DNA of 56,308 bases from JAVKFY01 sp040223615 (lineage in GTDB: Bacteria > Pseudomonadota > Alphaproteobacteria > GCA-2731375): positions 1 through 56,308 of the forward strand of contig JAVKFY010000039.1 in the NCBI GenBank assembly GCA_040223615.1, in the 5' to 3' direction. Both the position numbers and the translations under genes were made by a program. The notes below the pieces were generated by a model that was not told the origin of the DNA, did no database searches, and saw only the letters and a program-made list of their open reading frames with translations. Each line of letters starts with the position of its first letter. Position 1 is the stretch's first letter. Of this stretch, positions 7,439 through 14,678 are shown piece after piece.

Positions 7439-7592
7439 GCGTTCTGGGGACCAGCCCGCGCGGGCCGGCCCCTTGTTCCCGGGCACCGACGATCTGGAAC
7501 GTCGGCGAACTCGCGTCGCCGCGTGGCGTCGACTGCGTTCCGGTCGTCACTGCGAGTCGCTTGCATTCGCAGAAACGGGCGCTAAGATGCGG

Positions 7593-7608
7593 TTGAGAAC
7601 TAATCTCA
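7593..7608. promoter_or_regulatory. Fur-box-like operator before the ferric-binding gene
   Basis: TTGAGAACTAATCTCA is an inverted repeat (TGAGA-N5-TCTCA) matching 13 of 16 positions of the TTGAGAATNATTCTCA type of Fur site. It sits 24 bases before the ATG of a periplasmic ferric-iron-binding protein. A second imperfect palindrome (TGCGA..TCGCA) lies near 7548-7573. Iron-dependent repression by Fur is the expected role. Confidence 0.45.
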
Positions 7609-7632
7609 TCACTTACCAAGGGTGCTTGCCTC

Positions 7633-8670
7633 ATGCGTAATTTGTCCCGCGCCGCCACGGCGGCCCTGTTGGCAGTTGCCGCGCTTGCCGTCGCGGCGCC
7701 GGTCCAGGCGGCCGACGAGGTCAACGTCTACTCCTATCGCCAGGAATTCCTGATCCGGCCATTCCTCGACAAGTTCACCGCGGCGACCGGGATCAAGGTC
7801 AACGTCGTGTTCGCAGAATCCGGCATGCTGGAACGGTTGAAGGCCGAGGGCATGAACAGCCCCGCCGACCTGGTTCTGACCGTCGACATCGCCCGGCTCG
7901 ACGCGCTGGCCGAGGCGCAGGTGCTGCAGCCGGTCGAGACCGACACCCTGAAGGCGAACATCCCGGCGCAATACCGCCACCCGGACGGGCTGTGGTACGG
8001 CCTGACCACCCGCGCGCGGCTGATCTATGCCTCCAAGGAGCGGGTGCCGGAAGGCGCGATCGCCAGCTACGAGGATCTCGCCGACCCGAAGTGGAAGGGG
8101 CGCATCTGCATGCGCACCTCCAAGCACGTCTACAACCGCGCCCTGCTGGCGGCGATGATCGCCGCTCACGGCGAGGACAAGGCGCGCGCCTGGGCCACCG
8201 CGCTGAAGGACAACCAGGCACGCAAGCCGCAGGGCAACGACCGCGCGCAGATCAAGGCGGTGATGGAGGGCGTGTGCGACATCGCGCTCGGCAACAACTA
8301 CTACTACGGCAAGATGAAGTTCAACGACCAGAAGCCGGAGCAGAAGCAGTGGGCCGCCGCTGTCCGTCCGGTATTCCCGAACCAGAGTGGCCGCGGCACG
8401 CATGTGAACATCTCCGGCGTCGCCCTGACCAAGGCGTCCAAGCACCGTGACGCCGCGGTGAAGCTGATGGAGTTCCTCAGCGGCGACGTCGCCCAGGAGA
8501 TGTATGCCAGCGTCAACTACGAATACCCGGTGAAGGCGGCCGTCGCCTGGAACCCGGAGGTGGCGAGCTGGTCCGGCGGCAGGTTCAAGGTCGACAGCGT
8601 CAGCCTGCAGAAGCTCGCCGAGCTCAGCCCCGTGGCGGTGAAGATGTACAACGAGGTCGGTTTCGAGTAG
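7633..8670 (+). CDS. periplasmic ferric-iron ABC transporter substrate-binding protein (FbpA/FutA family)
   Basis: This 345-residue protein starts with a signal peptide (MRNLSRAATAALLAVAALAV, cleavage after VQA). 'NVYSYRQEFLIRPFLDKF' follows, then 'VVFAESGMLERLKAEG', 'ADLVLTVDIARL' and 'LWYGLTTRARLIYASK', all typical of the ferric-binding class of type II periplasmic proteins. The tyrosine cluster in 'NNYYYGKM' supplies the iron-coordinating Tyr pair. It delivers Fe(III) to an inner-membrane permease of FbpB type. Such a permease lies 6 kb away (14679-16370) rather than adjacent, and no ATPase gene is in the window. A Fur-like box precedes it. A stem-loop follows the stop. Confidence 0.9.
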   Translation: MRNLSRAATAALLAVAALAVAAPVQAADEVNVYSYRQEFLIRPFLDKFTAATGIKVNVVFAESGMLERLKAEGMNSPADLVLTVDIARLDALAEAQVLQPVETDTLKANIPAQYRHPDGLWYGLTTRARLIYASKERVPEGAIASYEDLADPKWKGRICMRTSKHVYNRALLAAMIAAHGEDKARAWATALKDNQARKPQGNDRAQIKAVMEGVCDIALGNNYYYGKMKFNDQKPEQKQWAAAVRPVFPNQSGRGTHVNISGVALTKASKHRDAAVKLMEFLSGDVAQEMYASVNYEYPVKAAVAWNPEVASWSGGRFKVDSVSLQKLAELSPVAVKMYNEVGFE

Positions 8671-8693
8671 CCGCGCCGACCGTCGGGGAATCG

Positions 8694-8724
8694 CGAAGGG
8701 GCGGGCAACTTGTCCGTCCCTTCG
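8694..8724 (+). terminator. hairpin after the ferric-binding protein gene
   Basis: CGAAGGGgCGG and CCGtCCCTTCG form a 10-bp stem with one mismatch between the ferric-binding protein and bacterioferritin genes. There is no clear T-run after it, so it is either a weak terminator or an mRNA-stabilising 3' structure. Confidence 0.4.
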
Positions 8725-8771
8725 TCGTTGGTCTACCGTCAAACGCGGATTCGCCGCGACGGAGACCGGCC

Positions 8772-9248
8772 ATGAAGGGCAATGCCAAGGTTCTCGGGCA
8801 CCTCAACAAGGTGCTGAAGAACGAGCTGACCGCGATCAACCAGTATTTCCTGCATGCCCGGATGCTGAAGAACTGGGGTCTCACCGAACTGGGTGAATAC
8901 GAATACAAAGAATCCATCGACGAGATGAAGCATGCCGACGAGCTGATCGAGCGGATCCTGTTCCTGGACGGCCTGCCTAACCTGCAGGATCTCGGCCGGC
9001 TGATGATCGGCGAGGATGTGAAGGAGATGCTGGAGGCCGACCTGAAGCTGGAGCAGGACGCGTTGCCCGACCTGCGCGCCGGCATCAAGGCCTGCGAAAC
9101 GGCCCAGGACTACGTCTCGCGCCAGATTCTGATCGGCATCCTGGAAAGCGAGGAAGAGCACGTCGACTGGCTCGAGACGCAGCTCGAACTGATCGGCCGC
9201 TTGGGGATCCAGAACTACCTCCAAACCGGCGCCGGCGACGTCGAGTAG
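8772..9248 (+). CDS. bfr: bacterioferritin
   Basis: A 158-residue four-helix-bundle protein with every canonical residue at the usual number. The ferroxidase ligands are E18, E51, H54, E94, E127 and H130, and Met52 is the haem axial ligand (YKESIDEMKHADELIERI). It assembles as a 24-mer that oxidises Fe(II) and stores ferric mineral. GGAGACC precedes the ATG. It appears to head a transcript: the next gene starts 7 bases after its stop, followed by an SDR and the UGA-containing glutaredoxin. The partner ferredoxin Bfd that releases the stored iron is encoded at 14389. Confidence 0.97.
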   Translation: MKGNAKVLGHLNKVLKNELTAINQYFLHARMLKNWGLTELGEYEYKESIDEMKHADELIERILFLDGLPNLQDLGRLMIGEDVKEMLEADLKLEQDALPDLRAGIKACETAQDYVSRQILIGILESEEEHVDWLETQLELIGRLGIQNYLQTGAGDVE

Positions 9249-9255
9249 CGCGCGC

Positions 9256-10254
9256 ATGGCCCTGCCACAACGAATAGCCGTCACCCTGCCGGCCGGACCG
9301 GTGCTGGCCGACACCGTCGCTCGGGTGCGACGGGCCGAGGACAACGGCTACGAGGACGCCTGGTTCTCCGACAGCGGGGCGCCCGACTCGTTGACCATGA
9401 TGGCCGCGGTGGCGCAGCACGCGCCGCGCCTGCGCCTCGGTATCGCCGTGGTCCCGGTACAGACCCGCACGCCGGCGGTGTTGGCGGCGACCGCCCAGGT
9501 CCTGGGACAGCTTCTGCCGGGCCGCGTCGTGCTGGGGCTGGGCGCGTCGAGCCAGAATATCGTCGAGAACTGGCACGGCGGCTCGATGAAAAAGCCGGTC
9601 ACCCAGGTGCGCGAGACTGCGATCATGGTCCGCTCGATGCTCGCCGGCGAACGTGCCGACTTCGATCTCGCCACCCGCAAGAGTCATGGATACAGGCAGC
9701 CGCCGGCCGACCCGACGGTGCCGATCTACATGGCCGCGCTGCGTTCCGGCATGATCGAGGCGGCGGCCGAGCATGGCGACGGCGTGATCTTCAACCTGTG
9801 GCCGAAGCGTGCGCTGCCGAAGATGATGCAACATGTCGCCATCGGCGCCGAACGCGCCGGCAAGGACCCGGCGACGGTGGAAGTGGTGAACCGCCACATG
9901 GTCTGGGTCACCGACGACAAGGCCGCCGCGGTTCAGCAGTTCAAGGCTTCGTTCGCGCCCTACTATGCCACCCCGGTCTACAACCAGTTCCTGGCCTGGG
10001 CCGGCTACGAGGACGCGGCAGCGACCATCGCCGAGGGCTGGGCCCAGCGCGACCGCGGCAAGACCACCGGCGCGATCACCGACGAGCTGGCCGACGAGGT
10101 CGCGGTGATCGGCACGGCCGAGGAATGCCGCGAGCGCATCCGCTGGGCCGGCGAGACCGGCATCCACACCCACATCATCGCGCCGCTAGCGCGCGACCCG
10201 GCCGACATCGAGCGCACCTTCCAGGCCTTCACGCCGGCCAATTTCCCGCGCTGA
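9256..10254 (+). CDS. LLM-class flavin/F420-dependent oxidoreductase
   Basis: A 332-residue luciferase-like TIM-barrel protein. 'DAWFSDSGAPDSLTMMAAVA', 'LRLGIAVVPVQTRTPAVLAA' and 'GRVVLGLGASSQNIVENWHG' are the family's barrel-strand signatures; 'ADPTVPIYMAALRSGMIEAA' follows. The cofactor (FMN or F420) is not decidable from sequence. Its neighbours are tight: 7 bases after bfr and 7 bases before the SDR at 10262, so these genes are very likely co-transcribed. It is unlike the LLM protein at 896 except at the fold motifs, so it is probably a different substrate class. Confidence 0.85.
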   Translation: MALPQRIAVTLPAGPVLADTVARVRRAEDNGYEDAWFSDSGAPDSLTMMAAVAQHAPRLRLGIAVVPVQTRTPAVLAATAQVLGQLLPGRVVLGLGASSQNIVENWHGGSMKKPVTQVRETAIMVRSMLAGERADFDLATRKSHGYRQPPADPTVPIYMAALRSGMIEAAAEHGDGVIFNLWPKRALPKMMQHVAIGAERAGKDPATVEVVNRHMVWVTDDKAAAVQQFKASFAPYYATPVYNQFLAWAGYEDAAATIAEGWAQRDRGKTTGAITDELADEVAVIGTAEECRERIRWAGETGIHTHIIAPLARDPADIERTFQAFTPANFPR

Positions 10255-10261
10255 GCCAACC

Positions 10262-11161
10262 GTGACCGACACGCAAGACGACATCTACGCGGCGCCCAGC
10301 GCGGCCGAAGTCGCGGCCTGGCCCACGGTCTACCGCGACGACCTGTTCAAGGACCAGGTCGTGCTGGTTTCCGGCGGCGCCGGCGGCATCGGCTTCGCCA
10401 CCGCGATCCTGTTCGGCCGGCTCGGCGCCACCGTCGTCACCTGCGGCCGCGACGCCGACAAGCTGGCCAGGGTCGAGGCCGACATGGCCGGCCTCGGCAT
10501 CGCCTGTCACACCAGGGCGATGTCGATCCGCGATCCGGACGCGGTCGCCGCCCTGATCGACGAGGTCTGGGACCGTCACGGCCGGCTCGACGTGCTGGTC
10601 AACAACGCCGGCGGCCAGTTCGCCGCGCCGGCGATGAACATCAGCCCCAAGGGCTGGAACGCCGTGGTCGACACCAATCTGAACGGCTGCTGGTACATGA
10701 TGCAGGCCGCCGGCCGGCGCTGGCGCGACGCCAAGCAACCCGGCTGCATCGTCAACCACGTCATCGTGCTCGACATGTGCACGTCGGGCATCGCGCACGC
10801 CACCGCCTCGCGCGGCGGCCAGATCGCGCTCAGCCGGGCGCTCGCGGTCGAGTGGGCGCCGCACGACATCCGCATCAACTGCATCGCCATCGGCGTCATC
10901 GCCAGCCCCGGCCTGACCAACTATCCGCCCAGCGCCAAGCCCAGCTTCGACCACAACCCGATGCGCCGGCTTGGCACCCTGCACGACATCGCCCAGGGCG
11001 CGGTCTACCTCGCAGCGCCGTCCGGGCAGTTCATCAACGGCACCGTGCTGACCATCGACGGCGGCGCCGACATCTGGGGCGAATACTGGCCGCTCGGCCG
11101 CCCGGCGCATTTCCAGGTCGACTATCCGCCGGTCGACGTCGACAATGGCGACGACAGATAA
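10262..11161 (+). CDS. SDR of the 2,4-dienoyl / trans-2-enoyl-CoA reductase type, atypical active site
   Basis: A 299-residue SDR beginning with GTG. The Rossmann motif is SGGAGGIG, the nucleotide edge 'VVTCGRDADKL' carries Arg after Gly (NADP type), and 'LVNNAGGQFAAPAMNIS' is typical of peroxisomal trans-2-enoyl-CoA and dienoyl-CoA reductases. The usual YxxxK is replaced: the aligned segment reads GIAHATASRGGQIALSRALA, with no Tyr or Lys. That subgroup normally uses non-classical residues there, but even its HSGAARAG pattern is altered. The substrate is probably an enoyl-CoA thioester. It overlaps nothing, and its stop abuts the ribosome site of the next gene. Confidence 0.8.
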   Translation: MTDTQDDIYAAPSAAEVAAWPTVYRDDLFKDQVVLVSGGAGGIGFATAILFGRLGATVVTCGRDADKLARVEADMAGLGIACHTRAMSIRDPDAVAALIDEVWDRHGRLDVLVNNAGGQFAAPAMNISPKGWNAVVDTNLNGCWYMMQAAGRRWRDAKQPGCIVNHVIVLDMCTSGIAHATASRGGQIALSRALAVEWAPHDIRINCIAIGVIASPGLTNYPPSAKPSFDHNPMRRLGTLHDIAQGAVYLAAPSGQFINGTVLTIDGGADIWGEYWPLGRPAHFQVDYPPVDVDNGDDR

Positions 11162-11172
11162 GGGAGGCCGAC

Positions 11173-11934
11173 ATGGCCGACGCGATCCGGGTCTTCTGGC
11201 AGCCGCATTGAACCAGCTGCCTTAGGGTCAAGGAATACCTCTCGGTCCGTGGGATCGAGTACCAATCGATAGACGTGGTGAACGACGCCGAGGGCATGGC
11301 GGCGATGCAAGCGCTGGGTGCACGCTCGCTGCCGGTGGTCGCGCGCGGCGATAGCTTCGTCTTCGCCCAGGTGATCCGCGACGTGGTCGACTTCCTCGGC
11401 CTGGAAGACGACACCGCGCCGCAGCTCAGCCCCGCCGAGCTGATCGCCCGCTACGACATGATCCTGGAGACGGCGCTGCGCCAGACCCGGCAGATGCCCG
11501 ACGCGGAACTGACGCGCAACCTGCCGAACCGGCCGCGCTCGTGGCGCGTGCTGCTGCACCACGTGTTCCAGATCCCGAATTCGTATCTCGACATGGAAGC
11601 GACCGGCGAGACCCTGACGCACGAGAACATGGTCGCCGAACCGCCCGACGACATGACCACGGTGGCGCAGATCGCCGACTTCGGCGCGCAGGTCCATGGC
11701 CGCTACAAACGCTGGATGGCCGGCGCCGACCGGCTCGACTACGACGTCGAGGTGCCGACCTACTTCGGCGCCACCACCCGGCACGAGATGCTGGAGCGCA
11801 CGGTCTGGCACTCGACCCAGCACGTGCGCCAGGTCGCCTCGCTGCTGGAGATGGCCGGCGTCGAACCGGACCGCCCGCTGCAGATGGCCGACATCGCCGG
11901 CCTGCCGCTCACCGAGAAGATCTGGGACGAGTGA
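11173..11934 (+). CDS. glutaredoxin-DinB fusion with in-frame UGA at the redox Cys: candidate selenoprotein (UxxC)
   Basis: The frame opens at ATG 11173 with AAGGGAGG five bases upstream and reads IRVFWQPH, then TGA (11209-11211), then TSCLRVKEYL. It stays open for 240 more codons. Glutaredoxins of this type carry WQPGCxxC, so the TGA takes the place of the first active-site Cys (position 13), with Cys16 as the resolving residue. 'GARSLPVVARGD' gives the cis-Pro (Pro54) of the thioredoxin fold. Residues about 90-250 form a DinB/YfiT-like four-helix domain with a metal triad pattern: His129/130 in LLHHV, and His213/His217 in WHSTQH. DinB relatives are thiol-dependent S-transferases. The gene ends the bfr-LLM-SDR run. 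Alternatives are a nonsense mutation or a sequencing error in a Cys codon. Translation from a later GTG (11275) would lose the redox motif. Recoding is inference; the motif position is seen directly. Confidence 0.7.
11209..11233 (+). promoter_or_regulatory. UGA codon plus candidate bacterial SECIS hairpin
   Basis: Twelve bases after the TGA, CCTT (11220-11223) and AAGG (11230-11233) enclose the loop AGGGTC, giving an apical GGU as in SelB-bound hairpins. A U-A pair flanks a G/A mismatch below. Codons building the stem and loop are CTT and AGG for Leu-Arg, rare in this genome, where CTG and CGC dominate. That suggests selection on RNA structure. The stem is short and slightly nearer the UGA than classical examples (16-37 nt), so this is a candidate only. 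Confidence 0.4.
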
Positions 11935-11971
11935 AAAAGAGATGCCCGGGCTCGACCCGGGCATCTCTTTT
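11934..11971. terminator. bidirectional rho-independent terminator
   Basis: AGAGATGCCCGGG (11938-11950) pairs perfectly with CCCGGGCATCTCT (11956-11968) around CTCGA, flanked by AAAAA on the left and TTTT on the right. It sits between the convergent glutaredoxin-DinB gene and P450 gene and can end both transcripts. Confidence 0.9.
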
Positions 11972-11975
11972 CAGT

Positions 11976-13157
11976 TCAGCCGAAGGTGATCGGCAGTGCC
12001 CTCGGGCCGCGGACGGTGCCTTCCGACCACTGCACCTTGCCGGACAGTTCGAACTTCGGAATCCGCTTCAGCCATTCCTCGACCGCGACATTCATCTCCA
12101 GCCGCGCCAGGTTGGAACCGACGCAACGGTGGATGCCGAGGCCGAAAGCGGCGTGGCGGTTCTCCTGCCGATCGATGATCACCTTGTCCGGGTCGGGGAA
12201 CATGTCCGGGTCGCGGTTCGCCGCCGGGAAGGACAACAGGATCATGTTGCCAGTCTTGATCGGGCAGCCGCCGACCTCGGTCTCCTTGACCACCTCACGT
12301 GCCATCGTCACCGGCGAGTAGGCGCGCAGGAACTCCTCGACGGCGTTCGCGATCAGCTCCGGCTCGGCGACCAGCCGGTCGCGGTCGGCCGGGGTCTTGG
12401 CCAGGTGCCACAGCGACGAACCGATGCCGCTCCACGTGGTGTCGATGCCGGCGATCAGCACCAGCCGCAGCATGCCGAGCAAGTGGTCGTCATCCATCTT
12501 CTGGCCGTCGACCTCGGCGACCATGAGCCTGGAGATCAGGTCGTCTTGCGGGTTGGCCTTGCGCTCCGCGACCTTCTCCATGAAGTACATGGTCATGTCG
12601 GTCAGGCCCTTGTTCAGCATCTCATCGTCGGTGATGCCGAGTTCCAGGACCTCGTGGATACAGCGGATGAACAGGTCGCTGTCGCTGTCCGGCACGCCCA
12701 GCATGTGAGCGATGACCTTGACCGGGATGTGCCGGGTGTATTGCTGCGCCGCATCGCAGCTGCCGTCGGCGATGAATGCGTCGATCAGCTCGTTGCAGAT
12801 CGCCCGCGCCTTCGGCTCCAGCTTCTCCATCTCCGCCACCGTGAACGGCGGCAGCAGCAGGCGCTTCATCGGCTTGTGATGCGGCGGATCGCTGGTGATC
12901 GGCGGCGTCGGGATCACCGGCTCCGGCCGGACGTTGCGCACGATGACGCGGCGCGACGAGAAGTGCTCGGTGTCCTGCGCGATGGCGCGGACATCCTCGT
13001 ACCTCGTCGGCAGGTAGGCGCCGAGATAGCGGTCGGTGTGCGCGATCGGGCACTTCTCGCGCAGCTCGTCCCAGATCGGGTAGGGATCCTCGCGCCAGCG
13101 CGCGTCGAGGTGATCCCAGTCGCTGGTCCAGTCCTTGACGGGTGGGACGTCGGTCAT
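11976..13157 (-). CDS. cytochrome P450
   Basis: This 393-residue soluble bacterial P450 has all signature elements. These are the I-helix oxygen-binding 'LIAGIDTTWSG', the K-helix ExxR as 'EEFLRAYSPV', and the haem loop 'FGLGIHRCVGSNLARLE' with the thiolate Cys near residue 345. 'DPPHHKPMKRLLLPPF' is the C-helix region. It inserts oxygen into an unactivated C-H bond. GGGAGG precedes the ATG. The gene directly upstream on the same strand encodes a [3Fe-4S] ferredoxin, a typical P450 electron donor, and beyond that lies a methyltransferase. No ferredoxin reductase is present. The substrate is unknown; terpenoid or fatty compounds would fit the window's other genes. Confidence 0.95.
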   Translation of the reverse strand: MTDVPPVKDWTSDWDHLDARWREDPYPIWDELREKCPIAHTDRYLGAYLPTRYEDVRAIAQDTEHFSSRRVIVRNVRPEPVIPTPPITSDPPHHKPMKRLLLPPFTVAEMEKLEPKARAICNELIDAFIADGSCDAAQQYTRHIPVKVIAHMLGVPDSDSDLFIRCIHEVLELGITDDEMLNKGLTDMTMYFMEKVAERKANPQDDLISRLMVAEVDGQKMDDDHLLGMLRLVLIAGIDTTWSGIGSSLWHLAKTPADRDRLVAEPELIANAVEEFLRAYSPVTMAREVVKETEVGGCPIKTGNMILLSFPAANRDPDMFPDPDKVIIDRQENRHAAFGLGIHRCVGSNLARLEMNVAVEEWLKRIPKFELSGKVQWSEGTVRGPRALPITFG

Positions 13158-13184
13158 GGCAGCCTCCCGGCCAGATTGTTTCGT

Positions 13185-13382
13185 CTATTCTTCGATGATC
13201 TCGATGGCGAATTCGGGGCAGTTGGCGACGGCGAGCCGCGCCTTCTCCTCCCACTCCGGTGGCACCGCACCGCCATTGGCTTCGCTGGCGTTGCCGTATT
13301 CGTCCAGGTCGAACAGCGGCGGGGCGATCGCCTTGCAGCGATTGTGGCCCTGGCACTTGTCCGGATCGACCTTGATCTTCAT
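13185..13382 (-). CDS. single-cluster [3Fe-4S] ferredoxin, P450 redox partner
   Basis: A 65-residue protein with Cys10-x2-His13-x2-Cys16 (DKCQGHNRC) and Cys55 followed by Pro (NCPE). His occupies the place of the second Cys, the pattern of ferredoxins dedicated to bacterial P450s. It should carry one [3Fe-4S] cluster and pass electrons to the P450 encoded 27 bases downstream. I chose the ATG at 13382, preceded by AGCGAGG, over a longer frame from 13415, because residues before it are not ferredoxin-like. Confidence 0.9.
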   Translation of the reverse strand: MKIKVDPDKCQGHNRCKAIAPPLFDLDEYGNASEANGGAVPPEWEEKARLAVANCPEFAIEIIEE

Positions 13383-13416
13383 GTGATCCTCGCTTGGTTC
13401 GCTCTCCCGCGCCATC

Positions 13417-14259
13417 CTAGCCCAGCGGCTTGCGGGCCGTGAAGCGCGCGCCGCCCAGGCGGCGTCGTGTCACGCCGTCGACCAGCAGGACGTAGGCCCG
13501 GTAGAAATCCTCGTCGCCGGCCGGCATGCCCGCGGCCAGCGTTTCCTCGCGCAATTTCGTGTACATCGCCCGCCGCTCGGCCAGGATCGTCGCCCAGGCG
13601 GCGGTCAGGCCATCGATCGAGACCACCTCGAATCCGGCCGCCGTCAGCATGTCGCGATAGCTCACCGCGTCCTGCAGCGCCTGCGCCCCCAGACCGCGCC
13701 ACAGCAGGTCGGATTCATCGTCGGACAGCGAGCCGTCGGTCACCCAGTCGGTGAAGCAAAACCGACCGCCGGGCCGCAGCAGCCGGAACGCCTCCGCCAC
13801 CGCCGCCGCCTTTTCCGGCAAGTGCAGGAACGCCTCCTGGCTCATCACCACGTCGGCCGAGGCATCCGACATGCCGGTGCGCGTCACATCGCCCTCGATC
13901 ACCCACACCCGGCTTTCCAGGCCGACCGCCGCCGTCAGCGCCGCCGCGCCGGCGACCCGGTCGGGGTTGAGGTCGATGCCTGTCACCCGCGCGCCGTAGG
14001 TCTCCGCCAGGTAGCGTGCCGGCCCACCGAGGCCGGCACAGAAATCGACCACTTCGCAGCCTTCGCCGATGCCGGCCGCCGCCGCGATGGCGTCGTTCAC
14101 CGCCAGCCCGCCATAATGGTCCTGGTCGTGCGGCCACAAGTCGGCCGGCCGCAGCCCGTCGAGCGTCCCGCGCTCGGCCCGCAGCTTGGCCAGGATATGC
14201 GGCCCCGAGATCGGGTGGCGGGAATAGAAGTCGACGATGTGCTGGTGCGGATCGGTCAT
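13417..14259 (-). CDS. class I SAM-dependent methyltransferase
   Basis: This 280-residue protein has motif I as 'VVDFCAGLGGPARYLAETYG' with the acidic strand-2 end 'VTGIDLNPDRV'. 'DASADVVMSQEAFLHL' is motif II and 'LRPGGRFCFTDWV' motif III, the arrangement of small-molecule methyltransferases of the sarcosine/sterol type. The N-terminal 'VDFYSRHPISGPHILAKL' resembles the lid helix of that group. The gene is 34 bases upstream of the ferredoxin-P450 pair on the same strand, so hydroxylation and methylation of one metabolite are plausible. It is divergent from bfd. Confidence 0.82.
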   Translation of the reverse strand: MTDPHQHIVDFYSRHPISGPHILAKLRAERGTLDGLRPADLWPHDQDHYGGLAVNDAIAAAAGIGEGCEVVDFCAGLGGPARYLAETYGARVTGIDLNPDRVAGAAALTAAVGLESRVWVIEGDVTRTGMSDASADVVMSQEAFLHLPEKAAAVAEAFRLLRPGGRFCFTDWVTDGSLSDDESDLLWRGLGAQALQDAVSYRDMLTAAGFEVVSIDGLTAAWATILAERRAMYTKLREETLAAGMPAGDEDFYRAYVLLVDGVTRRRLGGARFTARKPLG

Positions 14260-14317
14260 GCGAATACCCTATGCCGCCCTCGCGCCGCCTACCAACGCCG
14301 CGACATTCCGCCGCGTG

Positions 14318-14363
14318 ATTGAAAGTCATTCGCATTGACAATGGGTCGCAATAGCGCCATATC
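14318..14363 (+). promoter_or_regulatory. bfd promoter with overlapping Fur-box-like site
   Basis: TTGACA (14335-14340) and CATATC (14358-14363) are 17 bases apart, a near-ideal sigma70 promoter. ATTGAAAGTCATTCGCATTG (14318-14337) overlaps the -35 and resembles TGATAATCATTCTCATT-type Fur sites. Repression when iron is abundant would raise Bfd only in iron limitation, when stored iron is released from bacterioferritin. Confidence 0.55.
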
Positions 14364-14388
14364 TATCGGCGTTGGAGGACGCAGCCGC

Positions 14389-14589
14389 ATGTATCTGTGC
14401 ATTTGCAACGCGATACGCGAAAGTGAAGTCGACGGCCTCGTGGCCGGCGGCGGCGCACGCACCGTCGGCGACGTCTACCGCGCGCTCGGCAAGCAGCCGC
14501 AATGCGGCTCCTGCGCCAGCGCGGTCCGCGACCGGGTGAAGTCGATCACCGGCAATACCGCCGCGACCCTGCCGGTCGCCGCGGAATAG
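14389..14589 (+). CDS. bfd: bacterioferritin-associated ferredoxin
   Basis: A 66-residue BFD-type [2Fe-2S] protein with ligands Cys4-x-Cys6 (MYLCICNAIRE) and Cys39-x2-Cys42 (QCGSC), exactly the Bfd arrangement. It donates electrons to the haem of bacterioferritin to reduce and release ferric iron. The ATG at 14389 has GGAGGA eight bases upstream; a longer in-frame start at 14335 lies inside the promoter. It is separated from bfr by 5 kb and followed 89 bases later by the iron permease gene. Confidence 0.92.
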   Translation: MYLCICNAIRESEVDGLVAGGGARTVGDVYRALGKQPQCGSCASAVRDRVKSITGNTAATLPVAAE

Positions 14590-14678
14590 GCCCGCTGGGC
14601 CGCAACCAGTCCTGAACCGATGGTGTTGGGTGTACGGTCGAAGCGGAAATCGGCCGTGAGCGTCGCCGCGGTGACGCC

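Noticed and set aside
11275..11934. Start of the glutaredoxin-DinB gene at GTG 11275
   Set aside because: No ribosome site precedes it, the frame is clearly coding before it, and it would delete the whole redox motif; the AAGGGAGG-ATG at 11173 is far better.
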